A stretch of 64,000 nucleotides of DNA, taken from assembly GCA_907163345.1 (NCBI GenBank), contig CAJQUN010000496.1:335590-399589 (forward strand). Direction: 5' to 3'. Position numbers and translations under genes: made by a program. Source of the DNA: Haberlea rhodopensis (lineage: Eukaryota > Streptophyta > Magnoliopsida > Lamiales > Gesneriaceae). The notes beneath the pieces are model-generated. The model was not told the DNA's origin. It did no database searches and saw only the letters and a program-made list of their open reading frames with translations. This document shows, piece by piece, positions 33,323 through 44,360 of this stretch (positions are counted from its first letter, which is position 1; each line of letters starts with the position of its first letter).

Positions 33323-35379
33323 TCCATAAATGGATCATTGTAGCTTGCATATCTTTCCAGCATCCTTCGGGTCGACAAAACCCTCAGGTTGTGTCATGTA
33401 CACATCCTCAAGTAAATTTTCATTAAGGAAAGCTGTTTTGACATCCATCTGCCAGGTTTCATAATCATGAAATGCAGCTATTGCAAGTAAGATCCTAATG
33501 GAATTAACCATGGCAACTGGTGAAAAAGTTTCATCATAGTCAATACCATGAATTTGTTTGACACCTTTAGCTACCAGTCGACCTTTAAAGGTTTGTACAT
33601 TACCATCCATGTCGGTCTTTTTCTTGAAAATCCATTTGCACCCTATGGGTCTTACCCCTTCAGGCGGGTCAACCAAAGTCCATACTTGGTTTGCATACAT
33701 GGATTCCATCTCAGATTTCATGGCCTCTTGCCATTTCTCAGAATCATGGCCATTATAGCTTCTTGATAAGATGACGGTCCATCCTCATCAATAAGTAGTA
33801 AGTCACCTTGTTGAGTCACAAGAAATCCATATCTCTGTGGCTCACGGTGTTCTCTTACAGACCTACCCTGGGCTTGTGTCTCTTGAGCAGACATTTCATC
33901 CACAACAGCTTGTGGTGTCTGCTCTGTTTCCATCTCAATATCATGTTCAATGTTTTCTTGTGGTTGAACTTCACTAAGTTCTATTTGTCTCCCACTGGTT
34001 CTTCTCGAAATAAATTCTCTTTCAAGAAAGACACCAGTCCGAGCAACAACTACTTTGTTCTCGGTGGGATAATAGAAATAGTATCCTTTCGTTTCCTTAG
34101 GATACCCCACAAATAAACACTTAGCAGATTTGGGTCCAAGTTTATTGGAGGCGTGACGTCTTACATAAGCCGCACAACCCCAAATCATCATAAAAGACAT
34201 ACTAGGACGCTTCTTACTCCATATCTCATATGGTGTCTTTTCTACTGATTTAGATGGAACACGGTTCAGTATAAATATTGATGTTTCTAAAGCATGTCCT
34301 CTAAAGGAAGTCGGAAGATCTGCATGACTCCTCATTGATCGAACCATGTCCAACCAAGTTCGATTCCTCCTTTCGGATACACCATTCCATTGTGGAGTAT
34401 ACGGAGGTGTGAGCTGTGGGACTATCCCACACTCCTTTAGATAGTCATGAAACTCTTGGCTTAGGTATTCGCCTCCTTGATCTGATCGGAGGGTTTTGAT
34501 ACTTTTGCCAAGCTGGTTTTGTACTTCATTCTTGAAATCCTTGAACTTGTCAAAGGTTTCATGTTTATGTTTCATTAGGTACACATACCCATATCTACTG
34601 AAGTCATCAGTAAATGTAACGAAGAATTGAAAACCACTTCTAGCTTGTGTGCTTATTGGTCCACATACATCACTATGTATGAGACTCAATAAATCATTTA
34701 TCCTTCCAACATGTCCCTTGAAAGGAGCTTTAGTCATCTTGCCCATTAAACAAGATTCACATGTTTCATATGATTCAAAATCAAATAAATCTAATACTCC
34801 ATCCTTATGAAGCTTTGATATGCGATTCTCGTTTATATGGCCCAAGCGACAATGCCAGAGATAAGTTGGATTAGAATCATTATTCTTAATCATTTTAGTA
34901 TTTATGTTATAGACAGGCATATCAAGATTTAATACATAAAGACCATTAATCAATTGTGCACTAGCATAAAACATATCATTCAAATAAATGGAGCAACACC
35001 TGTCCTTTATAATAAATGAAAAACCAATCTTGTCCAAACAAGAAATTGAAATTATGTTTCTAGTAATAGATGGCACAAAATAACAGTCTTGTAAATCTAA
35101 TAATAAACCAGAAGGTAAAGTTAATGAATAATCTCCAATAGCTAATGCAGCAACTCTTGCTCCATTTCCCACTCGGAGATCAACCTCGCCTTTCGCCAAC
35201 AACTTACTCCTTTTGAGATCCTGCACATTAACACAAATGTGAGAACCCCATCCAGTATCTAATACCCATGATGAAGAAGTAGATAAATTGACTTCTATAA
35301 CAAAAATACCTGAAGCGAAAGTCACACTTCCTTTTGTCTTCTTAAGATCTTCCAGATATAATTTGCAGTTCCTCTTCCA
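33323..35379 (-). pseudogene. Copia C protease, integrase and RT N-terminus
   Basis: ORF 33718-35325 starts in the protease: WVLDTGWGSHICVN carries the D-T-G. The pre-integrase domain YLWHCRLGHINENRI...CESCLMGKM follows. The integrase core has IHSDVCGP, LRSDQGGEYLSQEF and NGVSERRNRTW (D, D, E). ORF 33335-33721 holds RT: LVAKGVKQIHGIDYDETFSP and WQMDVKTAFLNENLLEDVYM. A 1-base offset near 33720 splits the two. A TGA follows KICKLQ at about 33332-33334, where relatives have Arg, so a CGA to TGA change is likely. Confidence 0.95.
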
Positions 35380-36168
35380 TGACCGGTCTCACCGCAATGG
35401 AAGCAGTTCCCTTCCTTAGCCACTCCTCCCTTTGGCTTGAGTGCAGAAGCATGAGGCTTAGACTTAACAAAGACTTTCTTGTTCTTCTTGTAGCCTTTTG
35501 CTTTAGTCTTTCCTTTGCTCTTATTCACAATAAGAACATTAGTAGGCTTAGACTTCTTTGAATTTGCTTCATTTGTTCTCAACATACCAAGCAATTGCGG
35601 TAGAGTCTTTTCGATTTCAACCATATTGTAATTCAAGACAAATTGACTGTAGCTATCAGGCAACGATTGCAAGATTACGTCAGTGGCCAACTCTTGGTCC
35701 AATGGAAAACCCAGCTTCTCAAGATTCTCAATGTACCCAATCATCTTCAGTATCATGAGTTCCAACAAGGCTTCCTTCTACCATTCTGCACTGGAATAAC
35801 GCTCTAGAGACATCATACCTCTCTTGTCTAGCTTGTTGTTGGTAGAGTTGCTTTAAGTGTTCGATCATATCGAACGCCTCCATTTCCTCATGTTGCTTCT
35901 GAAGCTCATAGTTCATGGTGGCAAGCATAAGGCAACCAACATCAAGTGAGTCATTCTGATGCTTCTTGTAAGCATTCTTATAGCTTTTAGCAGCCGTTAC
36001 GGGAGGTTCCTCAGCAGGTAAGGGTTCCTCTAGGACATATTGCTTTTTCTCTTGTTTGAGGACAATCCTCAAATTCCTATACCAGTCTAGGAAATTAGTC
36101 CCATTCAGTTTGTCCTTCTCAAGGACCGATCGCAATGATAGTGTGCTAGTTACGTTGTTTGATGCCAT
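35322..36168 (-). pseudogene. Copia C gag with two 1-bp frameshifts
   Basis: The ATG at 36168 starts MASNNVTSTLSLRSVLEKDK, then FLDWYRNLRIVLKQEKKQYVL, typical of copia gag N-termini. The frame shifts near 35755 and continues as GYIENLEKLGFPLDQELATDV. The zinc knuckle begins CFHCGETGH and is thrown out of frame near 35380, apparently by loss of one T; in the next frame the expected WKRNC follows, giving the final Cys. A lysine-rich stretch precedes the knuckle. Confidence 0.94.
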
Positions 36169-37748
36169 GGATATTTACAATATAAATATATAAATAAGTT
36201 TATGATTTTAATCATTTAATAAGGTCTTATATTAAATGACACTCCCACTATTTTGTTTAAAATATCAACCCTCGTAAACTTAGTGGGCCAAGATCCATAT
36301 TTCACCTAATCCTGAGTTAGCTTTGGCTAATCACCCAAGACTCGGTTATTTAGGTAGACAACACTTTGTCAATTACATCACATGTAATTCTTGGATGGTT
36401 GGACGAACAACACTTTGTTCAAATTCAGCTAATGAATTATTATCCAACCCCATGCCTCTATGTTCCCAATCCTATTGAGATAACCTAGTTAAGTCGGACC
36501 CACTTTTAAAACAACACGGATATCACTTTTATCCTTTCGCGCCTTACTAAGACTGTTACGGTGCTTTGCTTTGGCAAACCCACACATGTTCAATCGAAGT
36601 CTTGACGAGTATTTTTAATTGGAAGGCATCTTGATTTGACTTAATATTATAAGAGGGATTTATTGATCTCATGATTTTGTTAATATTGAAAATAAGTCTG
36701 GTACATATATGAATATATATACATATCTACATATATGTATATCAAACATCAATATTAAATAAATTGATAAACATGCATCTCATACATCAACATAAAATAA
36801 ACGTGACATGGTTATAGCCCCAACTAATGATTTTCTCAAGCCAATGAGAAAATACTAAAAGGTCAACCTAAGGTAACTTTTCCAAGCACCTCTTTGGCTC
36901 CCTTTTGTGAATGGCCTCCTCATCCCGGCACCTTTGTCCATCTTCATTGATCTCCATCAACAAAATAAACTATACTATATAACAATTACATGATATAGAG
37001 AATTCCTCGATTTACATTCGAGGGGAACGTAGGGGAGGGATAACATTTAGAAAAATAAAGAAGGCACGACTCGCAGGCCGTATTAAATAACAAACATTCA
37101 CAAAATCCTATCTAATAGGTCATAGGGCTATAACCATGCACCATGCTCAAACAACACATAAAACATGCTATAACAATTAATGAATTAAATTCTAAACATT
37201 TTAAAATTTAATTCTAATTAAAACTGTAAAATAAAATTTTATGAAATTATCGTACGCTCGGGACATCACATGCCACGAATACTTGGCGCGCCTCAAGCCA
37301 TGGATCGGTCCAAGGTTCGAAACCTTAGCCCAACCCACGGCCAAACCACGCATGTGACTAGGGTTTGAAACCATAGCCATCTCGGCGCCGTCTTGGACCA
37401 CATCGAGCCCAAAGGGTTCGAAACCCTAGTTCATAGCGGCGGCGGCCGAGAGCCATGGTTCCTAGGGTTTGAAACTCTAGTCCAGCGGCGGTGGCTCGGC
37501 CCATGCACGAGCCAAGGGTCCGAGACCCTAGCTCCATGCGGCGGCCGTGAGGGTCAAGTGAGACAATGGCTCGTTTTTTATCACGAATTATCATATAGTT
37601 CGATCCGTCAATTATATCACATATAATATTACGATAATTCCCAGAAAATTGATTAACACATATCATATATGAATTAAATAGTTTTAAAGCATGCACAAAA
37701 CATGATTAAACAATTAATCACATAAATCCGATATGAGCTTTGTACACG
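36169..37748 (-). other. Copia C 5' leader
   Basis: 1.6 kb between PBS and gag without a credible ORF. The part near gag is AT-rich with short (TA) runs near 36700-36745. The part near the PBS holds the repeat described at 37311-37531. Confidence 0.7.
37311..37531. repeat. Five ~50-bp repeats with a GGGTTTCGAAACCC-type palindrome
   Basis: Palindromic cores start near 37311, 37358, 37411, 37462 and 37514, spaced 47-53 bp, as variants of ctagggttTCGAAaccctag. GC-rich gcggcggc spacers separate several of them. The half-sites AAACCCTA resemble plant telo-boxes. They lie in the leader of the element's RNA. Confidence 0.85.
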
Positions 37749-37760
37749 GCTCTGATACCA
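37749..37760 (-). promoter_or_regulatory. Copia C primer-binding site (tRNA-iMet)
   Basis: The minus strand reads TGGTATCAGAGC, one base from the 5' LTR. Confidence 0.95.
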
Positions 37761-37761
37761 C

Positions 37762-39236
37762 TGTTAGGAATCAATCAAGCAATACGCAGGGGAAAATAAA
37801 ACTTGATTCCTACCACTGGACCTATACAAAGTGATCATACCGAGATTGTTAAGAATCATACCCTTGTAGCATGTTTGTAGCAGAATCCTCGTTGGAAGTC
37901 CACGAGTCACGAACAAAGATTTGCACCTTCGTCTCTACGCTATCCACATGATCAAATCAAAAAAGGTATTCAAGAACAAGTTGCTAGACTCGTTCTTAAC
38001 GGGAACTAAACTCACGGTTCAAAACCGATCAACGACAACCGTTCAAAAGCACTATTCACGACGGCGGCGGCCGTGAGGTCGAGTGCAAGAGGCGGCGGCC
38101 GAGAGCAAGTCTTTAGGTGGCTATTAGGTTTGAGTTTTAATTAACACTTTTTAATCACTTAATCAAAGCCTTGTTAGTTTATTATATATTGATTTAATTA
38201 AAAGGCTTTCAAAAAGCTTTATTGGCCCATACCCAATATATTAATTAAATCCATATATCTATTGTAATTAAGACTCATCTTAATTAATTAATTCATCCAA
38301 TGAATTTTATCTCCCTTTATCGATTTAATCTTTTGTGCGACCCGATACGATCTTGCAATGTTGGCAATGACATAAAATCTAATTTTATGTTACAAGCAAT
38401 GAGCGGTATCTAGCAACACCAAGGCTACCCAAATTACAAGAATGTCATTGACTCGACATAACCTGCGGACTGTGATAATATTAACCATGTAACTTAATCC
38501 CTTTGTCCAATGTGTTTAGATTGAACATGAGTCATGGAATAGTCATACTCATATATTCAATCTTTTATTTCTTGATCCCCAAGTAGAACTAGAATAAACG
38601 AATAAGCTCGATATCACATATCGACTCATTCTAGCACGACCATGCATTTTAGTCTTACTTGATCAAGGACCCAAACACTTCTCCTGTTATATAGGAGGGA
38701 CAAATCCTTTCTTGATCACTCAACATCCCTCTACATAATTCGTGGTGTATCCAATGATTGTCTTTATAGTTTACCCTGTTACAAGTAACGTTTGACAATA
38801 TCAGATACATGACTCCTTATGTTGGGATCTCTGGTGATCTCAAGTCGTAAGGATTACATATATTATTATCACTATGAGAATTGCTTATGACGTTCATATA
38901 ACTATCCATGTAGCATTCTCATGGTGGGTCTGTCCAGTACATCGTTCTCTAACTTGCACCCATGCGTTGATTTGATATCTCATATCTATGAACAATTCAT
39001 CAATCACAACATACTAGTCTCAATGCATTATCATTATCCCGATTCATGATAATACTTGACTAGGGACAATCTTTAAGAACAATACAATATTATTCTAAGG
39101 ACATTAACTTATATATTAATTCATATTACACAGATACACGAATAATATATAATAATTAATTGCCATTAACAAAATCATAATACATTATATGTCATAAACA
39201 ATCATCTAATGAGTTGTCTTAGGGCATATCCCAACA
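37762..39236 (-). repeat. Copia C 5' LTR
   Basis: 1475 bp. On minus it begins TGTTGGGATATGCCC and ends GATTCCTAACA. It differs from the 3' LTR by a modest number of substitutions and short indels. Confidence 0.95.
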
Positions 39237-39241
39237 CTCCA

Positions 39242-40087
39242 AGCATTGGTTAGGGAGAAAATAGTAACATTTCTTTGTCTTCTTTTGTTAACTCTTATCT
39301 TTTTATTATAACTCTTCATGATTATGTCATGTCTTGTCTATCTTTATCTACATTACTTTACACATTACATGACATCTCATACCGCAACTTGCAAATTTTT
39401 CACTATAAATAGCATGTTATTTCCTCCAACTCAACTCACCAGTTATGCTTATCTTAGCTTGTTCCTTACTGGTCTTGCACCTTCTTTTCAAACGCTTATT
39501 CACGGGTTCATTACTTATCTAAATCAACCCTCCATGGGTTGATTACTTATCTAACACATATCTGCTAGCTCCAGCTACACGGACCAGTTCTGGTGTTCTC
39601 CACCAGCCTGGAATTTGGACAGTGGATGCATGGGTGCTGATGACAAAAAGGGGGAAGACGGAGAATTTTCACTAAAGACAGAGACCTTGATAAATGAATA
39701 GAAGACTACTTTGAAGATAAAGTTTGTTTTCTAGGGTTTCTTTTGTTCTAAGCCACTCTGAATGCACTTTATCTCCCCCTCCCTTTGTCAACAACTCTGC
39801 AACTAGCTGGCTCGGATAATTCCATACTGGCTATGTTTCTCAAGTTGTCTTTGCACAGTCGAATAGATTGTAGAAATAGGTTTGCTGTAAGATTTGTAAG
39901 ATGTACTATGTTATCAGAATTCATTCTAAATAAAAATGACATTCTTTTAAATACTCAGGTTGATTACTACTTGTAATCTGCTTATCTATATAACAAATTG
40001 CAAGCCCACCCTGTTTTGTTTCCAAGTCTTAACAGGATCTGTTGTTCAAATACTCAAGCTAGAGTCTCCAATGCTAAGGTTTGTCAT
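39242..40087 (+). other. End of copia A extra ORF and 3' non-coding region
   Basis: The extra ORF continues a few codons after copia C and reaches TAG at about 39251. The rest up to the PPT is AT-rich and non-coding, with short ORFs I cannot support. Confidence 0.65.
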
Positions 40088-40106
40088 CACCAAAAAGGGG
40101 GAAATT
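40088..40106 (+). promoter_or_regulatory. Copia A polypurine tract
   Basis: ccaaaaagggggaaat lies directly before the 3' LTR start TGTTGTG, the expected primer position for plus-strand synthesis. Confidence 0.9.
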
Positions 40107-41295
40107 GTTGTGAAAATATTTCTAAGTTTTGGTGATCACAAACATCTACCGGGTAAAGTGATCTATCGGGTAAAGACATCTACTGAGTGCACAGACATCT
40201 ACCGGGTAAAGACATCTACCGAGTGCACAAACATCTACCGGTAAAGACATCTACCGAATGCACAGACATCTACCGGGTAAAGACATCTACCGAGTGCACA
40301 GACATCTACCGGGTAAAAGACATCTATCGAGTGCACATACATTACCGGGTAAAAGACATCTACCGAGTGCACAGACATCTACCAGGTAAAGACATCTACC
40401 GAGTGAAAAGATATCAAGAGTGTACATCTACCAAGTACAGAAGAATGAACGCTCACTGAAAGAAGAATATCAGTAGACGTCTATCTATCCAGCAAGTGCA
40501 CAAGGCAACAAGACAAAACAAGTACGACTCATTCTGACAAAGGTACAACAGAGCGCGTCAGAATAATAGAGTCGTTGCTTTAAAAAATTGGAAAGAAGAC
40601 AAACAGAATTTGGAATGAAGACAGGAAACTAATCTCATGCAAGATCTTCCAAATACAGAAAATTTGTTGTTAGACCACTGTGTCTATAAATACATCTAAT
40701 GAAGAATGAAGATGTTAGCTGAATCATCTAACCAAACACAAGACGCAAATCAAGTTCAAGCTAATCGCTTCATTTAGATACTTTAAAGTTTCAGCCAAAG
40801 CAGCAAAGAACTACTACTGGAATCTTGAAAGATTAAATACAACTGAGTCCACTGCTCAAAGATCACTCGAAGCATAATAGGTTTATATCTTGTGTGAGCG
40901 TGACAGAATACGTTGTAAACAACTTAGAACGTTGTGATTGCTAGGAGTTTAGGCCAAGCTGTGTGAATGCCTAAGGAGGTTGTATACTGTAAAGTGTAAA
41001 CCAAAGTCTTCTAGTGTAACCTTCCTGCAAAGGAAGAAGGGGAGACGTAGAAGCGTTGTGCTTCGAACTTCCAGAAACAATTCTAGTGTCGTTTACTTAT
41101 TGCAATTTACCATTTAGTTATTACTACTCACAAGTTCAGCAGACGTCTTCCGCACTATTATCAGTGTCCGCTGACTTGCAACTAATTGAGAAGCTCTTGC
41201 AATACTCAACAGTCTGTAGTAACCAAGAAGAATAGAATTTGAGTCTAGTGTTCATTCAATCCCCCCCCCTTCTAAACACCACTCCGATCCTAACA
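40107..41295 (+). repeat. Copia A 3' LTR
   Basis: 1189 bp, ending GATCCTAACA before the ctata duplication. It carries about sixteen TACCGGG/TACCGAG units (40142-40436), a TATA box (40684-40692) and a C-run near 41263. Confidence 0.95.
40684..40692 (+). promoter_or_regulatory. TATA box, copia A 3' LTR
   Basis: CTATAAATA, conserved with the 5' LTR. From here transcription would read out into the flanking Athila-like and LARD2 sequence. Confidence 0.6.
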
Positions 41296-41300
41296 CTATA

Positions 41301-41866
41301 CATTGTTCTACCATAAAATGATATTTTTCAGAATTGAGCACAAGGTTAGTTTCAATACAACGCTTAAGGACAAGTGTAAGGTTAGTTAAACAAGCACTGA
41401 AGGAGTCATCATAAATAGTAAAGTCATCCATAAAAACCTCTAATATATGCTCGGTGTACTCGGAAAATATACTAACCATATACCATTGAAAAGTGGTCGG
41501 TGCATTGCAAAGTCCAAAGGGCATGCACCTATAAGCGAAGGTTCCAAAGGCGCATGCACCTATAAGCGAAGGTTCCAAAGGCGCATGTAAATGTTGTCTG
41601 TTCTTGATCCTACGGTGCGATAGCAATCTGAAAATAACCAAAATATCCATCAAGAAATCAATAATAAGAGTGACATGCTAACCTTTCAAGCATTTGATCA
41701 ATGAAGGGTAAAGGAAAGTGATCCTTGCGGGTCACGGCATTCAGCTTCCGATAGTCGATGCAAACTCTCCATTCATTTTGAATGCGGGTGGTGACCAATT
41801 CATTGTCCTTGTTTTTTCACCTGAGTAATGCCAGTCTTCTTTGGTACCACTTGGATCGGGCTGACC
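41301..41866 (-). pseudogene. Athila-like RT, middle fragment
   Basis: From the right: WVSPIQVVPKKTGIT, then after a frame change NEWRVCIDYRKLNAVTRKD and PLPFIDQMLER. In ORF 41252-41653 come MPFGLCNAPTTFQ and EVFMDDFTIYD (catalytic pair), ending at MVEQCIV. It joins 3733 across copia A. A 31-bp tandem duplication (41521-41551 and 41552-41582) repeats part of the FGTFAYR segment. The palm region with the first catalytic Asp is partly lost. Confidence 0.92.
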
Positions 41867-43089
41867 CACTGTGTAAGGACCCCCGAGCCCTTAACCCGTT
41901 ATTAGTGTATTAAGCCATACCATTAGTGCATATAATCATACCATCATGGGGAAAACCATGTGCAAGTGCAACACCGAATGCTACCTAGAAAATTACTTGC
42001 ATTCAATTCACATAATATTCAGATTCCCCAACCAAGATTATTCATATAACATGCACCCACATAATACACTAACATGCTCTTAGTTCTTTTAGCAATTCCA
42101 TAATTAATTGCATGCCACCATAATGAACCGAGAGAAGCCGTAGCCCATTTATACATTCCATATACACGAAAAATGTACTCACATAAGAGTACCCAATGGA
42201 TAAGCGTGTATCCGATGTATAAAACACTCTACCGGATACCGTTACTGGTACTTCAATCCTGGTAGCACCTCCCAAGCACAGCTCGATCTCAACACTGGAT
42301 CTGTGTACTTATTCAACCAGTTCTGGTACCTCGATCCTGGAAGTACCTCTACCAATAGCCCGAGCTCGACTCCAAAGCTACCGCTACACCTGTGTTACCT
42401 GTCCCAACAGAGACAGCCCCCACACGGGGTGAGCATACCAATGCCACCAATCCAATAATCATAATATTGCAATTCATAATTTACAGGATGTAAATGCCAT
42501 AATTTAAATGATACTCCCTGGATGGTAACACCCTCATCCGGGATCGATTGTATTGTCCCTGTTCTCAAAATAACCAAACTCATCAAATTCCCAAAGCCAA
42601 TTAATCGCCACATAGATTAACTAATATCGTCCTGTTATACCAGTTCCATAATCAATAGGGTAAAATCATTATATAAAAGACCGTAAATATCACATAAATC
42701 GGTTCAATGATTCCATGTTCCTATTTTATTGCTCGCTCCACAATAGCGGCATTATAAACCCCGCGCACGCTCAACACTAGCGGCGTCATAACCGATGGTC
42801 GCTCAACGGCGACGGCATCCCAAATTATTGCTCGCTCAAAAGCGGCACCGTATGGTTCCCAATGTGCAACCATTTGACACAATTACCATTTACCATGCAT
42901 ATCGTTATCCATTTATAGCAAATGTCATGCACCATGTATTTCAATACCTATCCGACGCAATTACCACATGCCACATATTTCCATGACCATATAATGTAAT
43001 CACCACACACCATATGTTCCGATACCCGTTTAATACAATTATCATACACCATGCATTTTACAGTTGCAATACTATAATAGGCTATGCTC

Positions 43090-43104
43090 GTACGTCCTAC
43101 GTAC
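43090..43104. promoter_or_regulatory. Paired-ACGT inverted repeat GTACGT-CCT-ACGTAC
   Basis: Same module as in the other LTRs, here with a 3-base spacer and identical in the right LTR (49424-49438). Confidence 0.6.
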
Positions 43105-43416
43105 CTTAAGTTTCCGTAGTCTGAGCCAAACCTTGCTTTAGTTCCATGCCTCGAGAAAGATGTGCTAAAATGCATAAACAATCCACAATCAAGCATAAGC
43201 ATGCAACCACGTGCCCAAGCACGTTCAAAACACCCAAACATGTCGTCTATCCATGACGATTACCCAATTATAAAAGTTCCCGGCTAAGCATGTATAATAC
43301 CCCAAAATATTGTCAATCCATGCCAATTAACCTTTTAAAATAACTCGGGCCGAAGCATGCAAGACACCCAAAAAGAGCCAAGAAACAACAAAAGAGGCAC
43401 TAACAAACTGGCCGTC

Positions 43417-43559
43417 TCGATCGATCGAAATTTCATTTCGATCGATCGAAACCACCCTCCGATCGATCGGTCAAAATACCGATCGATCGGTCCACTGTTC
43501 AAAATCCACAAAAGACACACTGCCATGCTCGATCGATCGAAAATATTTTCGGATCGATC
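43417..43559. repeat. GATCGATC hairpin cluster, LARD2 LTR
   Basis: Octamers start at 43419, 43440, 43461, 43481, 43531 and 43552 (gaps 21, 21, 20, 50, 21). The first pair forms a perfect 15-bp stem with a 3-base loop (43417-43431 with 43435-43449). The second forms a 13-bp stem (43459-43471 with 43478-43490). The third forms about 18 bp with one bulged G. The right LTR repeats the first two pairs. Confidence 0.95.
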
Positions 43560-43983
43560 GAGCAGCCCTGCAACTCGAAAACCCCCATTTTTAAAAGCTT
43601 GAAACCTCCAAAAACCATACCCCAACTCCTCCCAACTCAAAACCACAACAAAACCAAGCACAAGGACCTCCAACAAGGGTGCTAAACTCAATTTAACACA
43701 AACCCAAAAGATTTTATGATTTTCACCAAAATCACCCAAACCAACCCAAACTCAAAACTCAACCAAAACCAACAAAATCACAATCAAAACGAAGATAATA
43801 GCGAGGGGAAGGAGATTACCAACTTATCTTCGAAGAATCCGGCTCCTAAACCGAGCCTCCGGTCACTTTTCTCCAAAGAGAAAAGATAAGGGTTAGGGGA
43901 AGAGGGGTTACACGATAAGAGAGGGAGAGGAGAGGGAGAGGAGTGATTTCGTGCCAAATGACGGAAATCTTGTGTTCAACGGG

Positions 43984-43992
43984 TATATATAG
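43984..43992 (-). promoter_or_regulatory. TATA box, LARD2 LTR
   Basis: CTATATATA on the minus strand, at the place equivalent to the LARD1 TATA box. The GATCGATC cluster would lie about 400-550 bases into the transcript. Confidence 0.5.
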
Positions 43993-44323
43993 CCAAAATA
44001 CCACAACACACTAATACCTCCACAAATACATCATGATTCATTAAAAATCATATGTTTTCAAAAACTCTCTCTCCAAGATCAAATCCCCAGACTGGCCCCA
44101 ACATAAGGCACCCCGGACACCGAGTCCCACTAAAAACCCAATTCATAGGTTTTCCACCAAAATGAGGATACAATCCCAACCTTTGGGTCCAACAATCCCA
44201 AATGCCCGATTTAACAACCTCGGGAGACCCATAACCGCAATTAATTCCTAATTGCCACAATTAAACATCCAACAAGGATTAATACCACACCGGGATTAAC
44301 ACCATTAATCCCCGGACATCACA

Positions 44324-44360
44324 ATTATCCCCCACTAAAAAAAATTCGTCCTCGAAATTG
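44324..44360 (-). promoter_or_regulatory. LARD2 PPT region
   Basis: The minus strand reads ttcgaggacgaattttttttagtgggggataat before the LTR, matching the LARD1 and Tekay context. Confidence 0.75.

Larger units (their letters stand above)
30726..39236 (-). mobile_element. Copia C: Ty1/copia element nested in copia A
   Basis: 8.5 kb in minus orientation, with LTRs 30726-32197 (3') and 37762-39236 (5') and target duplication ctcca at 30721-30725 and 39237-39241. It has gag, then PR-IN-RT-RNase H, and a tRNA-iMet PBS. The pol differs clearly from copia A and copia B, so it is a separate lineage. It is almost intact: a TGA in RT, two 1-bp frameshifts in gag, and a deletion at the 3' LTR junction. 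Confidence 0.96.
3734..41295 (+). mobile_element. Copia A: Sirevirus-like Ty1/copia element with nested insertions
   Basis: LTRs at 3734-4830 and 40107-41295 flank an interior carrying three further elements. The 5-bp target duplication ctata is present at 3729-3733 and 41296-41300, and the Athila-like RT reading frame resumes across it. Order: LTR, PBS, gag, PR, [Tekay], integrase, RT/RNase H, an extra ORF interrupted by [LARD1] and [copia C], PPT, LTR. Without the insertions the element is about 11 kb. The copia gene order (integrase before RT) is clear. An extra ORF after pol and a coiled-coil segment after the zinc knuckle fit the Sirevirus group; that lineage call is inference. All genes are broken. 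Confidence 0.95.
41872..44323 (-). repeat. LARD2 3' LTR
   Basis: 2452 bp. It starts (plus sense) TGTAAGGACCC and ends CGGACATCACA. It contains AGCGG/CGCT motifs (42720-42860), the paired-ACGT module (43090-43104), the GATCGATC cluster (43419-43559), an AG-rich run near 43920 and a TATA box. Confidence 0.94.

Noticed and set aside
41867..41871. cactg as the LARD2 target duplication
   Set aside because: The matching right end has been deleted, so a duplication cannot be shown.
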